Under the pieces are notes generated by a model. The model was given only the letters and a program-made list of their open reading frames with translations. It was not told the origin of the DNA and ran no database searches. This document shows positions 56,842-64,000 of a stretch of DNA of 64,000 bases, in pieces. Origin of the DNA: Kozakia baliensis (GTDB lineage: Bacteria > Pseudomonadota > Alphaproteobacteria > Acetobacterales > Acetobacteraceae); the NCBI RefSeq assembly GCF_001787335.1, contig NZ_CP014674.1, forward strand, positions 1,568,501 to 1,632,500, read 5' to 3'. Numbering within the stretch: the first letter of the stretch is position 1; each line of letters begins with the position of its first letter. A program made the translations under genes and the position numbers.

Positions 56842-57966
56842 ATGCTCCAAAAATACGATGCCGCTTCCGAAGTAACCGATTTGGACGCCTCCGATTCTTC
56901 CGAAAAATCGCCGCATCCACTGTCGTTGTTCGAATTCTGGCCGGGATCGGTCTTCTACACGCCAATCGTGCTGTACTGGATCGCCATGGGCATTCGTTAT
57001 GGCGATTTCAGCGTTCCGAGTGCCGCCAACCCTCGCATCGAAACCGGCGGCCTTTGTGGAGAGAGCAAAAGCGGCATTCTCGACATGGCGGGATCAATCG
57101 CGAAATCCTGGATCGCGCCTTATGTCGTTATGGATCTGAGCCGCACACAACGTGAGCAGGACGTCGAACGCTGCCTTTCCCTGATGAAGGAACATGATCT
57201 GTCCTTCCCCGTCGTACTCAAACCCGACATCGGGTGCAACGGCACTGGCGTAAAACTCGTGCCGTATCGAGAAGCGCTCCCCGGTACTTTAGCGCAATTT
57301 CCAGGTGGGGTGAAAATCCTCATCCAAGATTTGATCGACAAACCGGTCGAGGCCGGGCTGTTCTATATTCGTGAACCCGATGCACCCCGAGGCCATATTA
57401 CCTCCATCACCTATAAGGAAGCACCGCTTCTGCATGGGGACGGTAAATCAACGATCGAAGAATTGATCCGGAACGATTTACGGACCAGCCTTCTGCCTGA
57501 AATCTATCTCCCTCGCCTGCGCACACGACTTCAGGAGATTCCGCCTCTCGGAAAAGAAGTGCAGTTGGTTTTCGCCGGCAATCACTGCAAAGGTTCTATT
57601 TTCCGGGACGGACGCGCCGACGCGACCGACGCTTTGACGCAGCGCCTCGATATGATCCTGCGCGACGTGCCGGACTTCCATTTCGGCCGGATCGACGTCA
57701 AAGCCGCCTCCATCGCCGCTTTACGCGCCGGAGAAGATTTCCAGATTATCGAGATTAACGGCGTCGGGTCGGAAGCCACGCATATCTGGGATCGCCGCAC
57801 CACCCTTTGGGAAGCTTACCGCGCTCAGTTCTATCACTACCATCAGGCGTTCAAGATCGGCGCGGCCAACCGTGCGAGAGGCTGGAAAACCTGCGGCGCG
57901 CTGACCATGCTTCGGCATTGGCGCAAGCAACGCCGCCTGCTAGCCTCCTATCCTCTCAACGACTGA
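56842..57966 (+). CDS. ATP-grasp domain protein, substrate unknown
   Basis: A 374-residue ATP-grasp fold protein, distantly like D-Ala-D-Ala ligase and related carboxylate-amine ligases. ATP-binding Lys and glycine loop are in FPVVLKPDIGCNGTGVKLV (about residues 118-136), the second strand in ILIQDLID, and the Mg-binding E-x-N in IEINGVGSEATHIWD (about 303-317). The N-terminal region holds a hydrophobic stretch (SVFYTPIVLYWIAMGIRYGDF) followed by GGLCGESKSGIL, conserved-looking but unassigned. The C-terminus is basic. The start is 6 bases after the DedA stop, so the two are probably one operon. This suggests a ligase that works on a membrane-linked precursor, which is inference. Its stop abuts that of the convergent mlaD-like gene. 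Confidence 0.78.
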   Translation: MLQKYDAASEVTDLDASDSSEKSPHPLSLFEFWPGSVFYTPIVLYWIAMGIRYGDFSVPSAANPRIETGGLCGESKSGILDMAGSIAKSWIAPYVVMDLSRTQREQDVERCLSLMKEHDLSFPVVLKPDIGCNGTGVKLVPYREALPGTLAQFPGGVKILIQDLIDKPVEAGLFYIREPDAPRGHITSITYKEAPLLHGDGKSTIEELIRNDLRTSLLPEIYLPRLRTRLQEIPPLGKEVQLVFAGNHCKGSIFRDGRADATDALTQRLDMILRDVPDFHFGRIDVKAASIAALRAGEDFQIIEINGVGSEATHIWDRRTTLWEAYRAQFYHYHQAFKIGAANRARGWKTCGALTMLRHWRKQRRLLASYPLND

Positions 57967-58422
57967 TCATTCGCCCGCGAGCGAACCGCCGAAAATATAA
58001 TTGCTCACCTGCTGCTCGAGCGACATTTGATCGCGCGTGTTGGAGATCGTCTCGCCGCTCGCCAGTAAATGCGCGGCATGTCCCGGCGTGATTTGCAGGG
58101 CATTATCCGATGTCATGGTGGGCGCACCGATGCCGACCACGCTATCGCTCGGCAAATGAATGTCGCGGTTGAGCATAAAATTCACATCGGCCATCTGCGT
58201 TTTTTCGTTCAGGGCGATGCTTTTGACCGTCCCGACCCGCACGCCGGCTAACACGACTTCGGCGCCTGGGTTCAGGCCATTAGCGGAAACGAAACGGGCG
58301 CTCATACGCTGCGTCTCGTTGACAGGACCATGTCGTTGCGCTTCGGCGTAGAGCGCGAATCCAGCGGCAACCACTAAAACGAGCGCACTGGCGACAAACG
58401 CCCCGCCCCGACTTTCCGCCAT
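57967..58422 (-). CDS. mlaD: MlaD-like MCE protein
   Basis: A 151-residue MCE-domain protein similar to MlaD, the periplasmic lipid-binding part of the phospholipid transporter MlaFEDB. I chose the ATG at 58422 because GGAG lies 6 bases upstream; an ATG at 58434 and the frame start at 58542 are alternatives. One N-terminal membrane anchor (GAFVASALVLVVAAGFALYA) precedes a single MCE domain (RFVSANGLNPGAEVVLAGVRVGTVKSIAL...LPSDSVVGI). A short tail ends in YIFGGSLAGE. The ATPase and permease partners are not adjacent, which is unusual but not unique. The stop codon abuts that of the ATP-grasp gene in a shared TGATCA. Confidence 0.85.
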   Translation of the reverse strand: MAESRGGAFVASALVLVVAAGFALYAEAQRHGPVNETQRMSARFVSANGLNPGAEVVLAGVRVGTVKSIALNEKTQMADVNFMLNRDIHLPSDSVVGIGAPTMTSDNALQITPGHAAHLLASGETISNTRDQMSLEQQVSNYIFGGSLAGE

Positions 58423-58556
58423 ATTCGTCTCCATACGCAAAAAAACCTCTCGCCTCATCGCCCGCATGCGAATTGCGGTCAAGCGCGGGCTTGCAGGGAG
58501 GCCCTCGCTAGGGCAGGAGAAACAGTTAAGTTTTATTATCACAAAAATGAGCCGTC

Positions 58557-59399
58557 ATGACGCTGATCCAGGCCCTTATCCTTGCCATTGTTCAAGGCGT
58601 AACAGAACTTTTTCCTGTTAGCAGCCTGGGCCATGCCGTTTTACTTCCAGCCGTGCTGCGCTGGCCGCTTGATGAACACGATCCTTTTTTCCTGCCGTTC
58701 CTCACTATGCTGCATTTCGGAACGCTTATCGCACTGTTTGGCGTCTTCTGGCAGGACTGGGTAGCGATCGCTACCGGCATCAGCGGCATTCATGGTCGTG
58801 CACGTCAGGAACAATCCTTCCGTATCGCGTTTCTGATCGTCCTCGCCACGATTCCGGCGGTCGTTATCGGCGGACTCTTCGAACATAAATTGCGCACCGT
58901 GTTCAGTTCTCCCCTTATGGTCGCAGGCTTCCTGATCCTGAACGGCTTACTGCTGCTCATCACCGAATGGCTGCGCGCTTATAAAGGTCGCCAGCCGCAG
59001 CGCCCGATTGCCGATATGTCGATGCGCGATGCCTTGATCATTGGTTTCTGGCAGTGCCTTGCTTTCTTCCCTGGCATCTCCCGTTCGGGCGCCACAATGA
59101 ATGGCGGTCTGCTCCGTGGATTGAACCATGAAACCGCCGCGAAATTCTCGCTCCTGATGGCGCAACCCGTCGTTCTGGCCGCTACGGTCAAGGAAGCTTT
59201 CGAGCTTCGTCATGTCACTGTCTCGCATGACATGATGACGACCTCCATCATCGCCGCCATCGTCGCCGGATTCGCGGCGCTTTTCAGCACGATCGTGCTT
59301 TTGCGCTATTTCCGCGATCACGAACGCTGGGCGCTGTCGCCTTTCGCCTTCTATTGCGTCGGCGCGGGCATCTTCGCGATCATCGCCATCGTCGTCTAA
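58557..59399 (+). CDS. uppP: Undecaprenyl-diphosphatase UppP (BacA)
   Basis: UppP (280 residues) is an integral membrane enzyme that removes a phosphate from undecaprenyl pyrophosphate, recycling the lipid carrier of cell wall synthesis; overproduction gives bacitracin resistance in E. coli. The signature VQGVTELFPVSSLGHAVLLP is at residues 13-32, and the second active-site motif FFPGISRSGATMNGGLLRGLNHETAAKFSLLMA is in the middle. About eight membrane helices are predicted by eye. The start is the ATG at 58557; its ribosome site is weak. It is divergent from the mlaD-like gene. Confidence 0.97.
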   Translation: MTLIQALILAIVQGVTELFPVSSLGHAVLLPAVLRWPLDEHDPFFLPFLTMLHFGTLIALFGVFWQDWVAIATGISGIHGRARQEQSFRIAFLIVLATIPAVVIGGLFEHKLRTVFSSPLMVAGFLILNGLLLLITEWLRAYKGRQPQRPIADMSMRDALIIGFWQCLAFFPGISRSGATMNGGLLRGLNHETAAKFSLLMAQPVVLAATVKEAFELRHVTVSHDMMTTSIIAAIVAGFAALFSTIVLLRYFRDHERWALSPFAFYCVGAGIFAIIAIVV

Positions 59400-59445
59400 T
59401 TCATTACGGTTTTATTTCGAATGCCGTTTTGGCATAGTCGGGTTT

Positions 59446-61017
59446 ATGACGCACACGCCAGGGGTAGATTTTACCATTCCTACTGTTTCGCCCTCTACTC
59501 CTGACGTCGCTCGGAACGGGCGACGTAAAACGCTCGAACAAATCATGGCCGAATACAATAATAGCGGCCTGAAGCGCTCTCTCACCGCCACACAGCTCAT
59601 CATGCTCGGCGTCGGCTCGACCATTGGTGCAGGCATTTATGTCATGACCGGCACTGCCGCCGCCGAATATGCAGGACCATCGATCCTGATCTCGTTCGTC
59701 ATTGCGGCTCTAGCGTGCTTGTTCACCGCCTTTTCCTACGGCGAACTGGCTTCCTCTCTGCCCGTTTCCGGCTCCGCTTATTCCTACGCTTACGTCTCGA
59801 TGGGTGAAGGCGCGGCCTGGACGGTCGGGTGGCTGCTTTTGCTCGAATACGGCATTTCCTGTGCCGCCGTCGCGTCCGGGCTGTCCGGTTACGCCACGAG
59901 CCTTCTCGCGCAGTTCGGCGTCCATATTCCTAACGCCTTGACGCAAGCAACCCTGCAAACCGTGCCAGGAAGCGGCGGCACCGCCATTTCCGGCGCATGG
60001 CGTCTCGACCTCATGGCCATCATCGCCATCGCCATCGTCACACTATGCCTCGTGCGGGGCGCGCAAGAATCGGCGCGCATCAACACCATCATCGTGTTCA
60101 TCAAAGTCGGCGTGCTGTTCATTTTCGTCGGTTGCGGTCTTTTCGCCCTTCATCCAACTTATTGGCACCCTTTCATCCCAACTTATGAAGGTGGTTTCCG
60201 CTTCGGCGTGCCGGGCATGTTCAGGGCCGCCTCCATAATCTTCTTCGCCTATGTAGGGTTCGAAGCCGTCTCCACAGCCTCATCCGAAGCGAAAAACCCG
60301 AAACGCGATGTCCCGATCGGCATCATCGGCAGCCTTGTCATCTGCACGCTGGTCTATATCTGCGTCGCCTCGGTGTTGATCGGCGTCGTGCCCTATCAAC
60401 AACTCAATGTGGCCGATCCCCTCGCTGTCGCCGTACGTGCGATGCACCAACCCTGGCTCGCTTTGCTGGTGAATGTCGGGGCAACCATCGGTCTTTGCTC
60501 CGTCCTGCTCGGCTTGCTGTACGGACAGACGCGCATTTTCTTCACGATGAGCCGAGATGGCCTTATTCCGCCGATTTTCTCGACGCTTCACCCACATTTC
60601 AAAACGCCATGGGTCGGAACCGTCCTCCTTGGCGCACTGGTTGCTCTGGCCACGGCAACATTACCCATCGACATCATTAGCGATTTGGTCAGCATCGGCA
60701 CCGCCACGGCCTTTGCCATGGTTTGTTTCACCGTCATCTGGCAGCGGAACACCTGCCCCGATCTGCCACGCCCATTCAGCGTCCCCCTCGGTGGCATCAA
60801 CGTCCGGGGAGTTTGGATCGGCGTCACGCCTGCACTTGGTATTCTCTTTTGTCTCGTCATGATGGCGCCACTCTTCGTGGACATGTTTCGCGCACTTGGA
60901 AACGGCAATCCCGTTTCAGCCATCCTTCTGCTCGTCTACGCTGCAATCGGCGTTTTCGCTTATTACGGTTATGGGCGACATCATTCGAAAATGACCTCGC
61001 CTACGCCTGATGCCTAA
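59446..61017 (+). CDS. Amino acid permease (APC superfamily, CAT-like)
   Basis: A 523-residue inner membrane transporter of the APC superfamily, closest in pattern to the cationic amino acid transporter branch (YfnA-like). It has the unwound first helix GVGSTIGAGIYVMTGTAAAEYAGPS (about residue 57), then SFVIAALACLFTAFSYGELASSLPVSGSAYSYAY, and the typical FFAYVGFEAVSTASSEAKNPKRDVPIGI. About 12 membrane helices follow a 40-residue cytoplasmic head. The substrate is not certain from sequence alone. Its stop overlaps that of the convergent MscS gene by 4 bases. Confidence 0.9.
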   Translation: MTHTPGVDFTIPTVSPSTPDVARNGRRKTLEQIMAEYNNSGLKRSLTATQLIMLGVGSTIGAGIYVMTGTAAAEYAGPSILISFVIAALACLFTAFSYGELASSLPVSGSAYSYAYVSMGEGAAWTVGWLLLLEYGISCAAVASGLSGYATSLLAQFGVHIPNALTQATLQTVPGSGGTAISGAWRLDLMAIIAIAIVTLCLVRGAQESARINTIIVFIKVGVLFIFVGCGLFALHPTYWHPFIPTYEGGFRFGVPGMFRAASIIFFAYVGFEAVSTASSEAKNPKRDVPIGIIGSLVICTLVYICVASVLIGVVPYQQLNVADPLAVAVRAMHQPWLALLVNVGATIGLCSVLLGLLYGQTRIFFTMSRDGLIPPIFSTLHPHFKTPWVGTVLLGALVALATATLPIDIISDLVSIGTATAFAMVCFTVIWQRNTCPDLPRPFSVPLGGINVRGVWIGVTPALGILFCLVMMAPLFVDMFRALGNGNPVSAILLLVYAAIGVFAYYGYGRHHSKMTSPTPDA

Positions 61018-62309
61018 GGATCAGTCCCCGGCTTCGGGGCATCACTGCCTGGCCCCATATAGGACCCCGCAGGTGGACGATCGATCGGCGGCGAGATCGT
61101 ATCGAAATGAGGCCAGGCTTCCTCGCCCGGCTTCGGCGGGACCATCGCGAAACGGCTGCGTGGCAGGGCTTCGGGACATTCCGCCCGCATCCGTTCGATA
61201 ATTTTCTCACGAATATCGCAACGCAAATCCCAGCTCTGCAAAGCATTCCGCGCGCTTGCGATAATACGGATCGTCATGACCTGTGCGTTGCAATCCGCCA
61301 CCTGACAATCGAAAACCTTCCCATCCCAAAGTGGACAGGTCTTGATGATCTCGTTGAGATATCCACGGATCTTCCCCATGGGCGCTTCGTAATCGAGATA
61401 GAGAAACACCACGCCGATGATAGCGGCCGAATTATGCGTCCAGTTTTCGAAGCGATTTTCGAGAAAGTAGGAAATCGGCACGATATGCCGCCGCCAATCC
61501 CAAACGCGTAGCACGACATAAGTTGAGGTAATTTCCTCCACCCAGGCCCAGTCGCCATTAATAATGATCAGATCTTCCATCCGAATCGGCTGCGTAATCG
61601 CGATTTGCACGCCCGCGATCAAATTCGTCAGCAATCCACGTGCCGACAGACCGACGATCAACGAAGCCGCACCTGCGGATGCGAACAGAGAAACGCCATA
61701 CTGCCGCACTGGCTCGAAAATCATCAGGGCGCTGGCGACGGTTACGATGCCGACCAAAATTTCGATCAGGCGCTTCAACACGCGAATCTGCGTCTGATGC
61801 GTGCGGATCATAATGTCATCCGTCTGATCTCGCGCCGAAATGCGGTTCAGATAGGCCTCCGTCATGATCCGGAACGCGACGATGGCCGCATAGCCGATCA
61901 TTAAAATACCGACGAACAGAAAGATTTTCGCCAATACCTGTGTCGTCTCGTAAGAAAAGCCAGAGGCCGCCGGAAGCGCCGATTCCAGCATGATAAGCAC
62001 CAGCATCACCCGCACCGGTTTACGCATGGCGATGACGATATTGCGGATAACCGCCCCGCTGCCCTTACCCGGAATCCGCAGCAGCGCCGTAGAGATCAGC
62101 TTACTCAGATAAAAAGTAACGACCGCCAGCAGGACAAGCATCAATACCGAGACCACCTGCGGCGGCAGCCAATCGAAATAGGCGCGGAAGGCGAAGAGCG
62201 AGCTAAGGAACTGTTGCTTCAATGCGAAAACCCGAAAATCTTTCAGTGCCGAGCAAATATCACCCGGTTGTGATGGTGTTTGATGTGTCGCCCCTATGAA
62301 GCATGTCAT
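61014..62309 (-). CDS. MscS family mechanosensitive ion channel
   Basis: A small-conductance mechanosensitive channel-like protein of about 431 residues from the ATG at 62309 (a TTG at 62336 would add nine). Several membrane helices (about residues 40-190) precede the pore helix LFASAGAASLIVGLSARGLLTNLIAGVQIAITQPIRMED, the MscS signature, then the beta domain (GDWAWVEEITSTYVVLRVWDWRRHIVPISYFLEN) and a mixed C-terminal domain. Such channels release solutes on hypo-osmotic shock. The N-terminal section is longer than in E. coli MscS. It ends with a Pro-rich tail. No ribosome site settles the start. Confidence 0.88.
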   Translation of the reverse strand: MTCFIGATHQTPSQPGDICSALKDFRVFALKQQFLSSLFAFRAYFDWLPPQVVSVLMLVLLAVVTFYLSKLISTALLRIPGKGSGAVIRNIVIAMRKPVRVMLVLIMLESALPAASGFSYETTQVLAKIFLFVGILMIGYAAIVAFRIMTEAYLNRISARDQTDDIMIRTHQTQIRVLKRLIEILVGIVTVASALMIFEPVRQYGVSLFASAGAASLIVGLSARGLLTNLIAGVQIAITQPIRMEDLIIINGDWAWVEEITSTYVVLRVWDWRRHIVPISYFLENRFENWTHNSAAIIGVVFLYLDYEAPMGKIRGYLNEIIKTCPLWDGKVFDCQVADCNAQVMTIRIIASARNALQSWDLRCDIREKIIERMRAECPEALPRSRFAMVPPKPGEEAWPHFDTISPPIDRPPAGSYMGPGSDAPKPGTDP

Positions 62310-62365
62310 GACGCGAACGTCGCCCCGAAAATTCAATCAATGCTCAAGAACCTTTTCATGGGCTG

Positions 62366-62394
62366 TTGACATGCTCCCGCTCGCGCTCTAATTC
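62366..62394 (+). promoter_or_regulatory. Promoter of tRNA-Met
   Basis: A perfect -35 (TTGACA, 62366-62371) and a good -10 (TAATTC, 62389-62394) are 17 bases apart. Transcription would start near 62401, about 13 bases before the mature tRNA. Confidence 0.8.
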
Positions 62395-62413
62395 CCTGCC
62401 CACCGGCCGCGAT

Positions 62414-62488
62414 GGCGGCGTAGCTCAGCGGTAGAGCAGGGGAATCATAATCCCTTGGTCGGCGGTTCAAATCCGTCCGCCGCTACCA
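62414..62488 (+). tRNA. tRNA-Met (CAT), elongator type
   Basis: A 75-base tRNA with encoded CCA. The acceptor stem pairs GGCGGCG with CGCCGCT (one G-T pair at the end), the T loop is TTCAAAT, and the anticodon loop is ATCATAA with anticodon CAT. The GGGGA/TCCCT anticodon stem matches elongator tRNA-Met of alphaproteobacteria rather than tRNA-Ile2 or the initiator. Confidence 0.92.
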
Positions 62489-62545
62489 TCCGGTCCGGTA
62501 TTTCACTCCATAGACGCAACATTATTTTTTGGTTAATGACGCGTC

Positions 62546-63415
62546 ATGAAGTCTCCCCTCGCTATCGTCACCATGGTTTACAACGAACCGGAATTTCTTC
62601 CGGTTTGGCATCGGCACTACGCCGCTCAGGTTGGCGAAGCCGCACTTCATGTGATCGACCATGGCAGCAACGATGGTTCCACGGAACATCTTGGCGCTAT
62701 CAACCTCTTGCGTATTCCACGCTCGCCACAAGATGACGAAACGCGCACACATGCTATTTCGCATTACTGCGCCAGCCTGCTCGCTTGGTATGACGCCGTC
62801 ATTTACGTGGATGTCGATGAATTTCTGGTCGCCGATCCTGCGCTATTTGCTTCCCTGCCCGACTTTACGCGCCAATGGCACGATCCAATCGTCACTGCGA
62901 CGGGGCTAGATGTCATTCACATGCCGCACCAAGAGGCGGAGATTGACTGGTCACGCCCAATCAGCGAACAGCGCCGCCATGTGCGCTTCACCAGTTCGAT
63001 GTGCAAGCCTTCGCTTATACGACGACCGGTTTCATGGGCTCCCGGCTTCCACAACACGACAGAAGCCCCTCCGCACTTATCCGTGCCACTCTTTCTCTTT
63101 CACCTTCGCTATGCCGATTTAAACAGCGGCCTGAAGCGATTGGAGCGAACGCGGGAGCAACCCTGGATCAGTGAGGATTCCGGGCGGCATCAGCGGATGA
63201 AAAATGGAGATTGGGCCAACATGCTCAAAGCTATGGCCGCGTTGGACATTCATCCTCACGCAGACCTCAGTTCGAAAGACGCAGAACTTTCGCGCTGGCG
63301 TCAATTAGTGGAAACCAGCGGCCTAGAGCGCCGACATGAACGCTACAAACTCGATCTGCATATCAGCGGAGACGCCTTATGGCGTTTGCCGGATCGATTT
63401 GTCGGCAGTTTTTAA
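62546..63415 (+). CDS. Glycosyltransferase family 2-like protein
   Basis: A 289-residue protein of the glycosyltransferase 2-like type (Glyco_tranf_2_4), predicted to transfer a sugar from a nucleotide donor. The nucleotide-binding strand AIVTMVYNEPEFLPVWHRHY is at residues 6-25, HVIDHGSNDGSTE follows, and the metal-binding DxD is in VIYVDVDEFLV (about 88-98). An acidic or aromatic C-terminal region completes the domain. No membrane segment is seen. Donor and acceptor are unknown; the nearest genes (tRNA-Met upstream, DUF4167 downstream on the other strand) give no hint. Confidence 0.85.
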   Translation: MKSPLAIVTMVYNEPEFLPVWHRHYAAQVGEAALHVIDHGSNDGSTEHLGAINLLRIPRSPQDDETRTHAISHYCASLLAWYDAVIYVDVDEFLVADPALFASLPDFTRQWHDPIVTATGLDVIHMPHQEAEIDWSRPISEQRRHVRFTSSMCKPSLIRRPVSWAPGFHNTTEAPPHLSVPLFLFHLRYADLNSGLKRLERTREQPWISEDSGRHQRMKNGDWANMLKAMAALDIHPHADLSSKDAELSRWRQLVETSGLERRHERYKLDLHISGDALWRLPDRFVGSF

Positions 63416-63530
63416 AGGATGAGGAATCCGCCCTGCGTCTCAGCAAGATAGGCGTGATGCGAGACGGTATTTTTGATAAATCCGAAACGGCTCCTGACAG
63501 AGCGAGGATTTAGCCTCACTCCATCGGCCC

Positions 63531-63557
63531 AACGGCAGATTATTCTGCCGTTTCTTC
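63531..63557 (+). terminator. Hairpin after the glycosyltransferase gene
   Basis: AACGGCAGA (63531-63539) and TCTGCCGTT (63544-63552) form a perfect 9-bp stem with a 4-base loop, followed by TCTTC on the plus strand. It lies over the 3' end of the convergent DUF4167 gene. The T-run is short, so termination is likely but not certain. Confidence 0.5.
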
Positions 63558-63965
63558 AGAAGACTCTTCCTCGGATTGTTCATCAGGCTGTTCGTCATGA
63601 TGGCGACGCCCTTCGCCGTGCTCATGCTCTTGCTGGACGCGCAAACGCTGCTGATGGCGCTCCTGACGTTCCATCTGGCTTTGCTGCGCTGCCTGAGCCA
63701 TGGCGTTCAGAATGCGGAAATAATGCTCGGCGTGCTGAAAATAAGCCTCGGCCAGAATACGGTCGCCCGTTCCGGTCGCATCGCGGCCCAATTGCAGATA
63801 TTTTTCGAAAAGCTGCTGCGCCGTTCCGCGAACGCGCATGTCAGGCCCGTTGCTGTCAAACACATGGTTGCGGTTCAACGGCATCTGCCCATTGTTATGC
63901 CGCGCTCCGCCTCCGCCTCCGCCATTCGGACGATGATGACGGCTTCTCATACGTTTCATGTTCAT
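63540..63965 (-). CDS. DUF4167 domain protein
   Basis: A 141-residue protein with the DUF4167 domain, common near prfA-prmC in alphaproteobacteria. The N-terminus is basic with a run of six Gly (RRHHRPNGGG region). The conserved part is VFDSNGPDMRVRGTAQQLFEKYLQLGRDATGTGDRILAEAYFQHAEHYFRIL (residues about 35-86). A Gln/Glu-rich, probably disordered tail follows. The function is unknown; the mix of RG/RH-rich head and helical pairs has led to guesses of RNA binding (inference). The upstream neighbour lies beyond the window, so prmC linkage cannot be checked. The last 35 bases of the window hold nothing recognisable. Confidence 0.85.
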   Translation of the reverse strand: MNMKRMRSRHHRPNGGGGGGARHNNGQMPLNRNHVFDSNGPDMRVRGTAQQLFEKYLQLGRDATGTGDRILAEAYFQHAEHYFRILNAMAQAAQQSQMERQERHQQRLRVQQEHEHGEGRRHHDEQPDEQSEEESSEETAE

Positions 63966-64000
63966 GGACCGCGTAGCACTTTCCTGTTCGCAGTATCGCC

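Overview
The window reads as chromosomal DNA of an alphaproteobacterium, most likely an acetic acid bacterium (Acetobacteraceae). The basis is the chain ubiE / mutM - rpsT - dnaA - dnaN - recF - gyrB, a PopZ-family protein, a secreted hydrolase closely resembling the alpha-amino acid ester hydrolases known from Acetobacter, moderate-to-high GC, and compact gene packing. The family assignment is inference; no rRNA is present to settle it. I see no insertion sequence, prophage, CRISPR array or plasmid gene. Nearly everything is core or near-core chromosome.

Layout. 1-8.9 kb: 3' end of recQ, a periplasmic PCu(A)C-like protein, nrdR-nusB-thiL, an acyltransferase-fold protein, an SDR oxidoreductase, glucokinase, tRNA-Cys, a TolC-type outer membrane protein and a PopZ-like protein. 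9-17.7 kb: valS and ilvD converge on a strong terminator; then an ester hydrolase, msrA and a DUF2252 protein. 17.7-20.7 kb: an ABC transporter made of one ATPase with an extra C-terminal domain and one permease with two fused modules. 20.8-31.9 kb: dut-coaBC and ubiE face mutM, rpsT, dnaA, dnaN, recF, gyrB and a DUF3108 protein. 31.9-38.6 kb: gph faces glmU-glmS (UDP-GlcNAc supply), followed by thiO-thiS-thiG-thiE (thiazole and thiamine phosphate synthesis). 38.6-42.6 kb: a CPA1 antiporter with a cyclic-nucleotide-binding-like tail and a POT peptide transporter, overlapping tail to tail. 42.7-47.9 kb: a prkA - yeaH-like - spoVR - short tonB-like operon. 48.2-56 kb: one tightly overlapping minus-strand chain mltB-rlpA-dacA-tmk-holB-metG-tatD-phnP-like, mixing cell wall hydrolases with replication and translation genes. 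56.2-64 kb: a DedA/ATP-grasp pair, an MCE (MlaD-like) protein, uppP, an amino acid permease, an MscS channel, tRNA-Met, a glycosyltransferase and a DUF4167 protein.

Functional themes are DNA replication and dNTP hygiene (nrdR, dut, tmk, holB, dnaA/N, recF, gyrB, recQ, mutM), envelope construction (glmU, glmS, uppP, dacA, rlpA, mltB, TolC-like, MlaD-like), and thiamine synthesis (thiL, thiOSGE, without a visible TPP riboswitch).

I did not find a clearly new defence or mobile system. The items most worth a second look are the tonB-like gene translationally coupled to spoVR, the DedA/ATP-grasp pair, several proteins with altered key residues (PCu(A)C-like, MutM, RlpA, the antiporter tail), and a perfect palindrome placed in the spacer of the POT transporter promoter.
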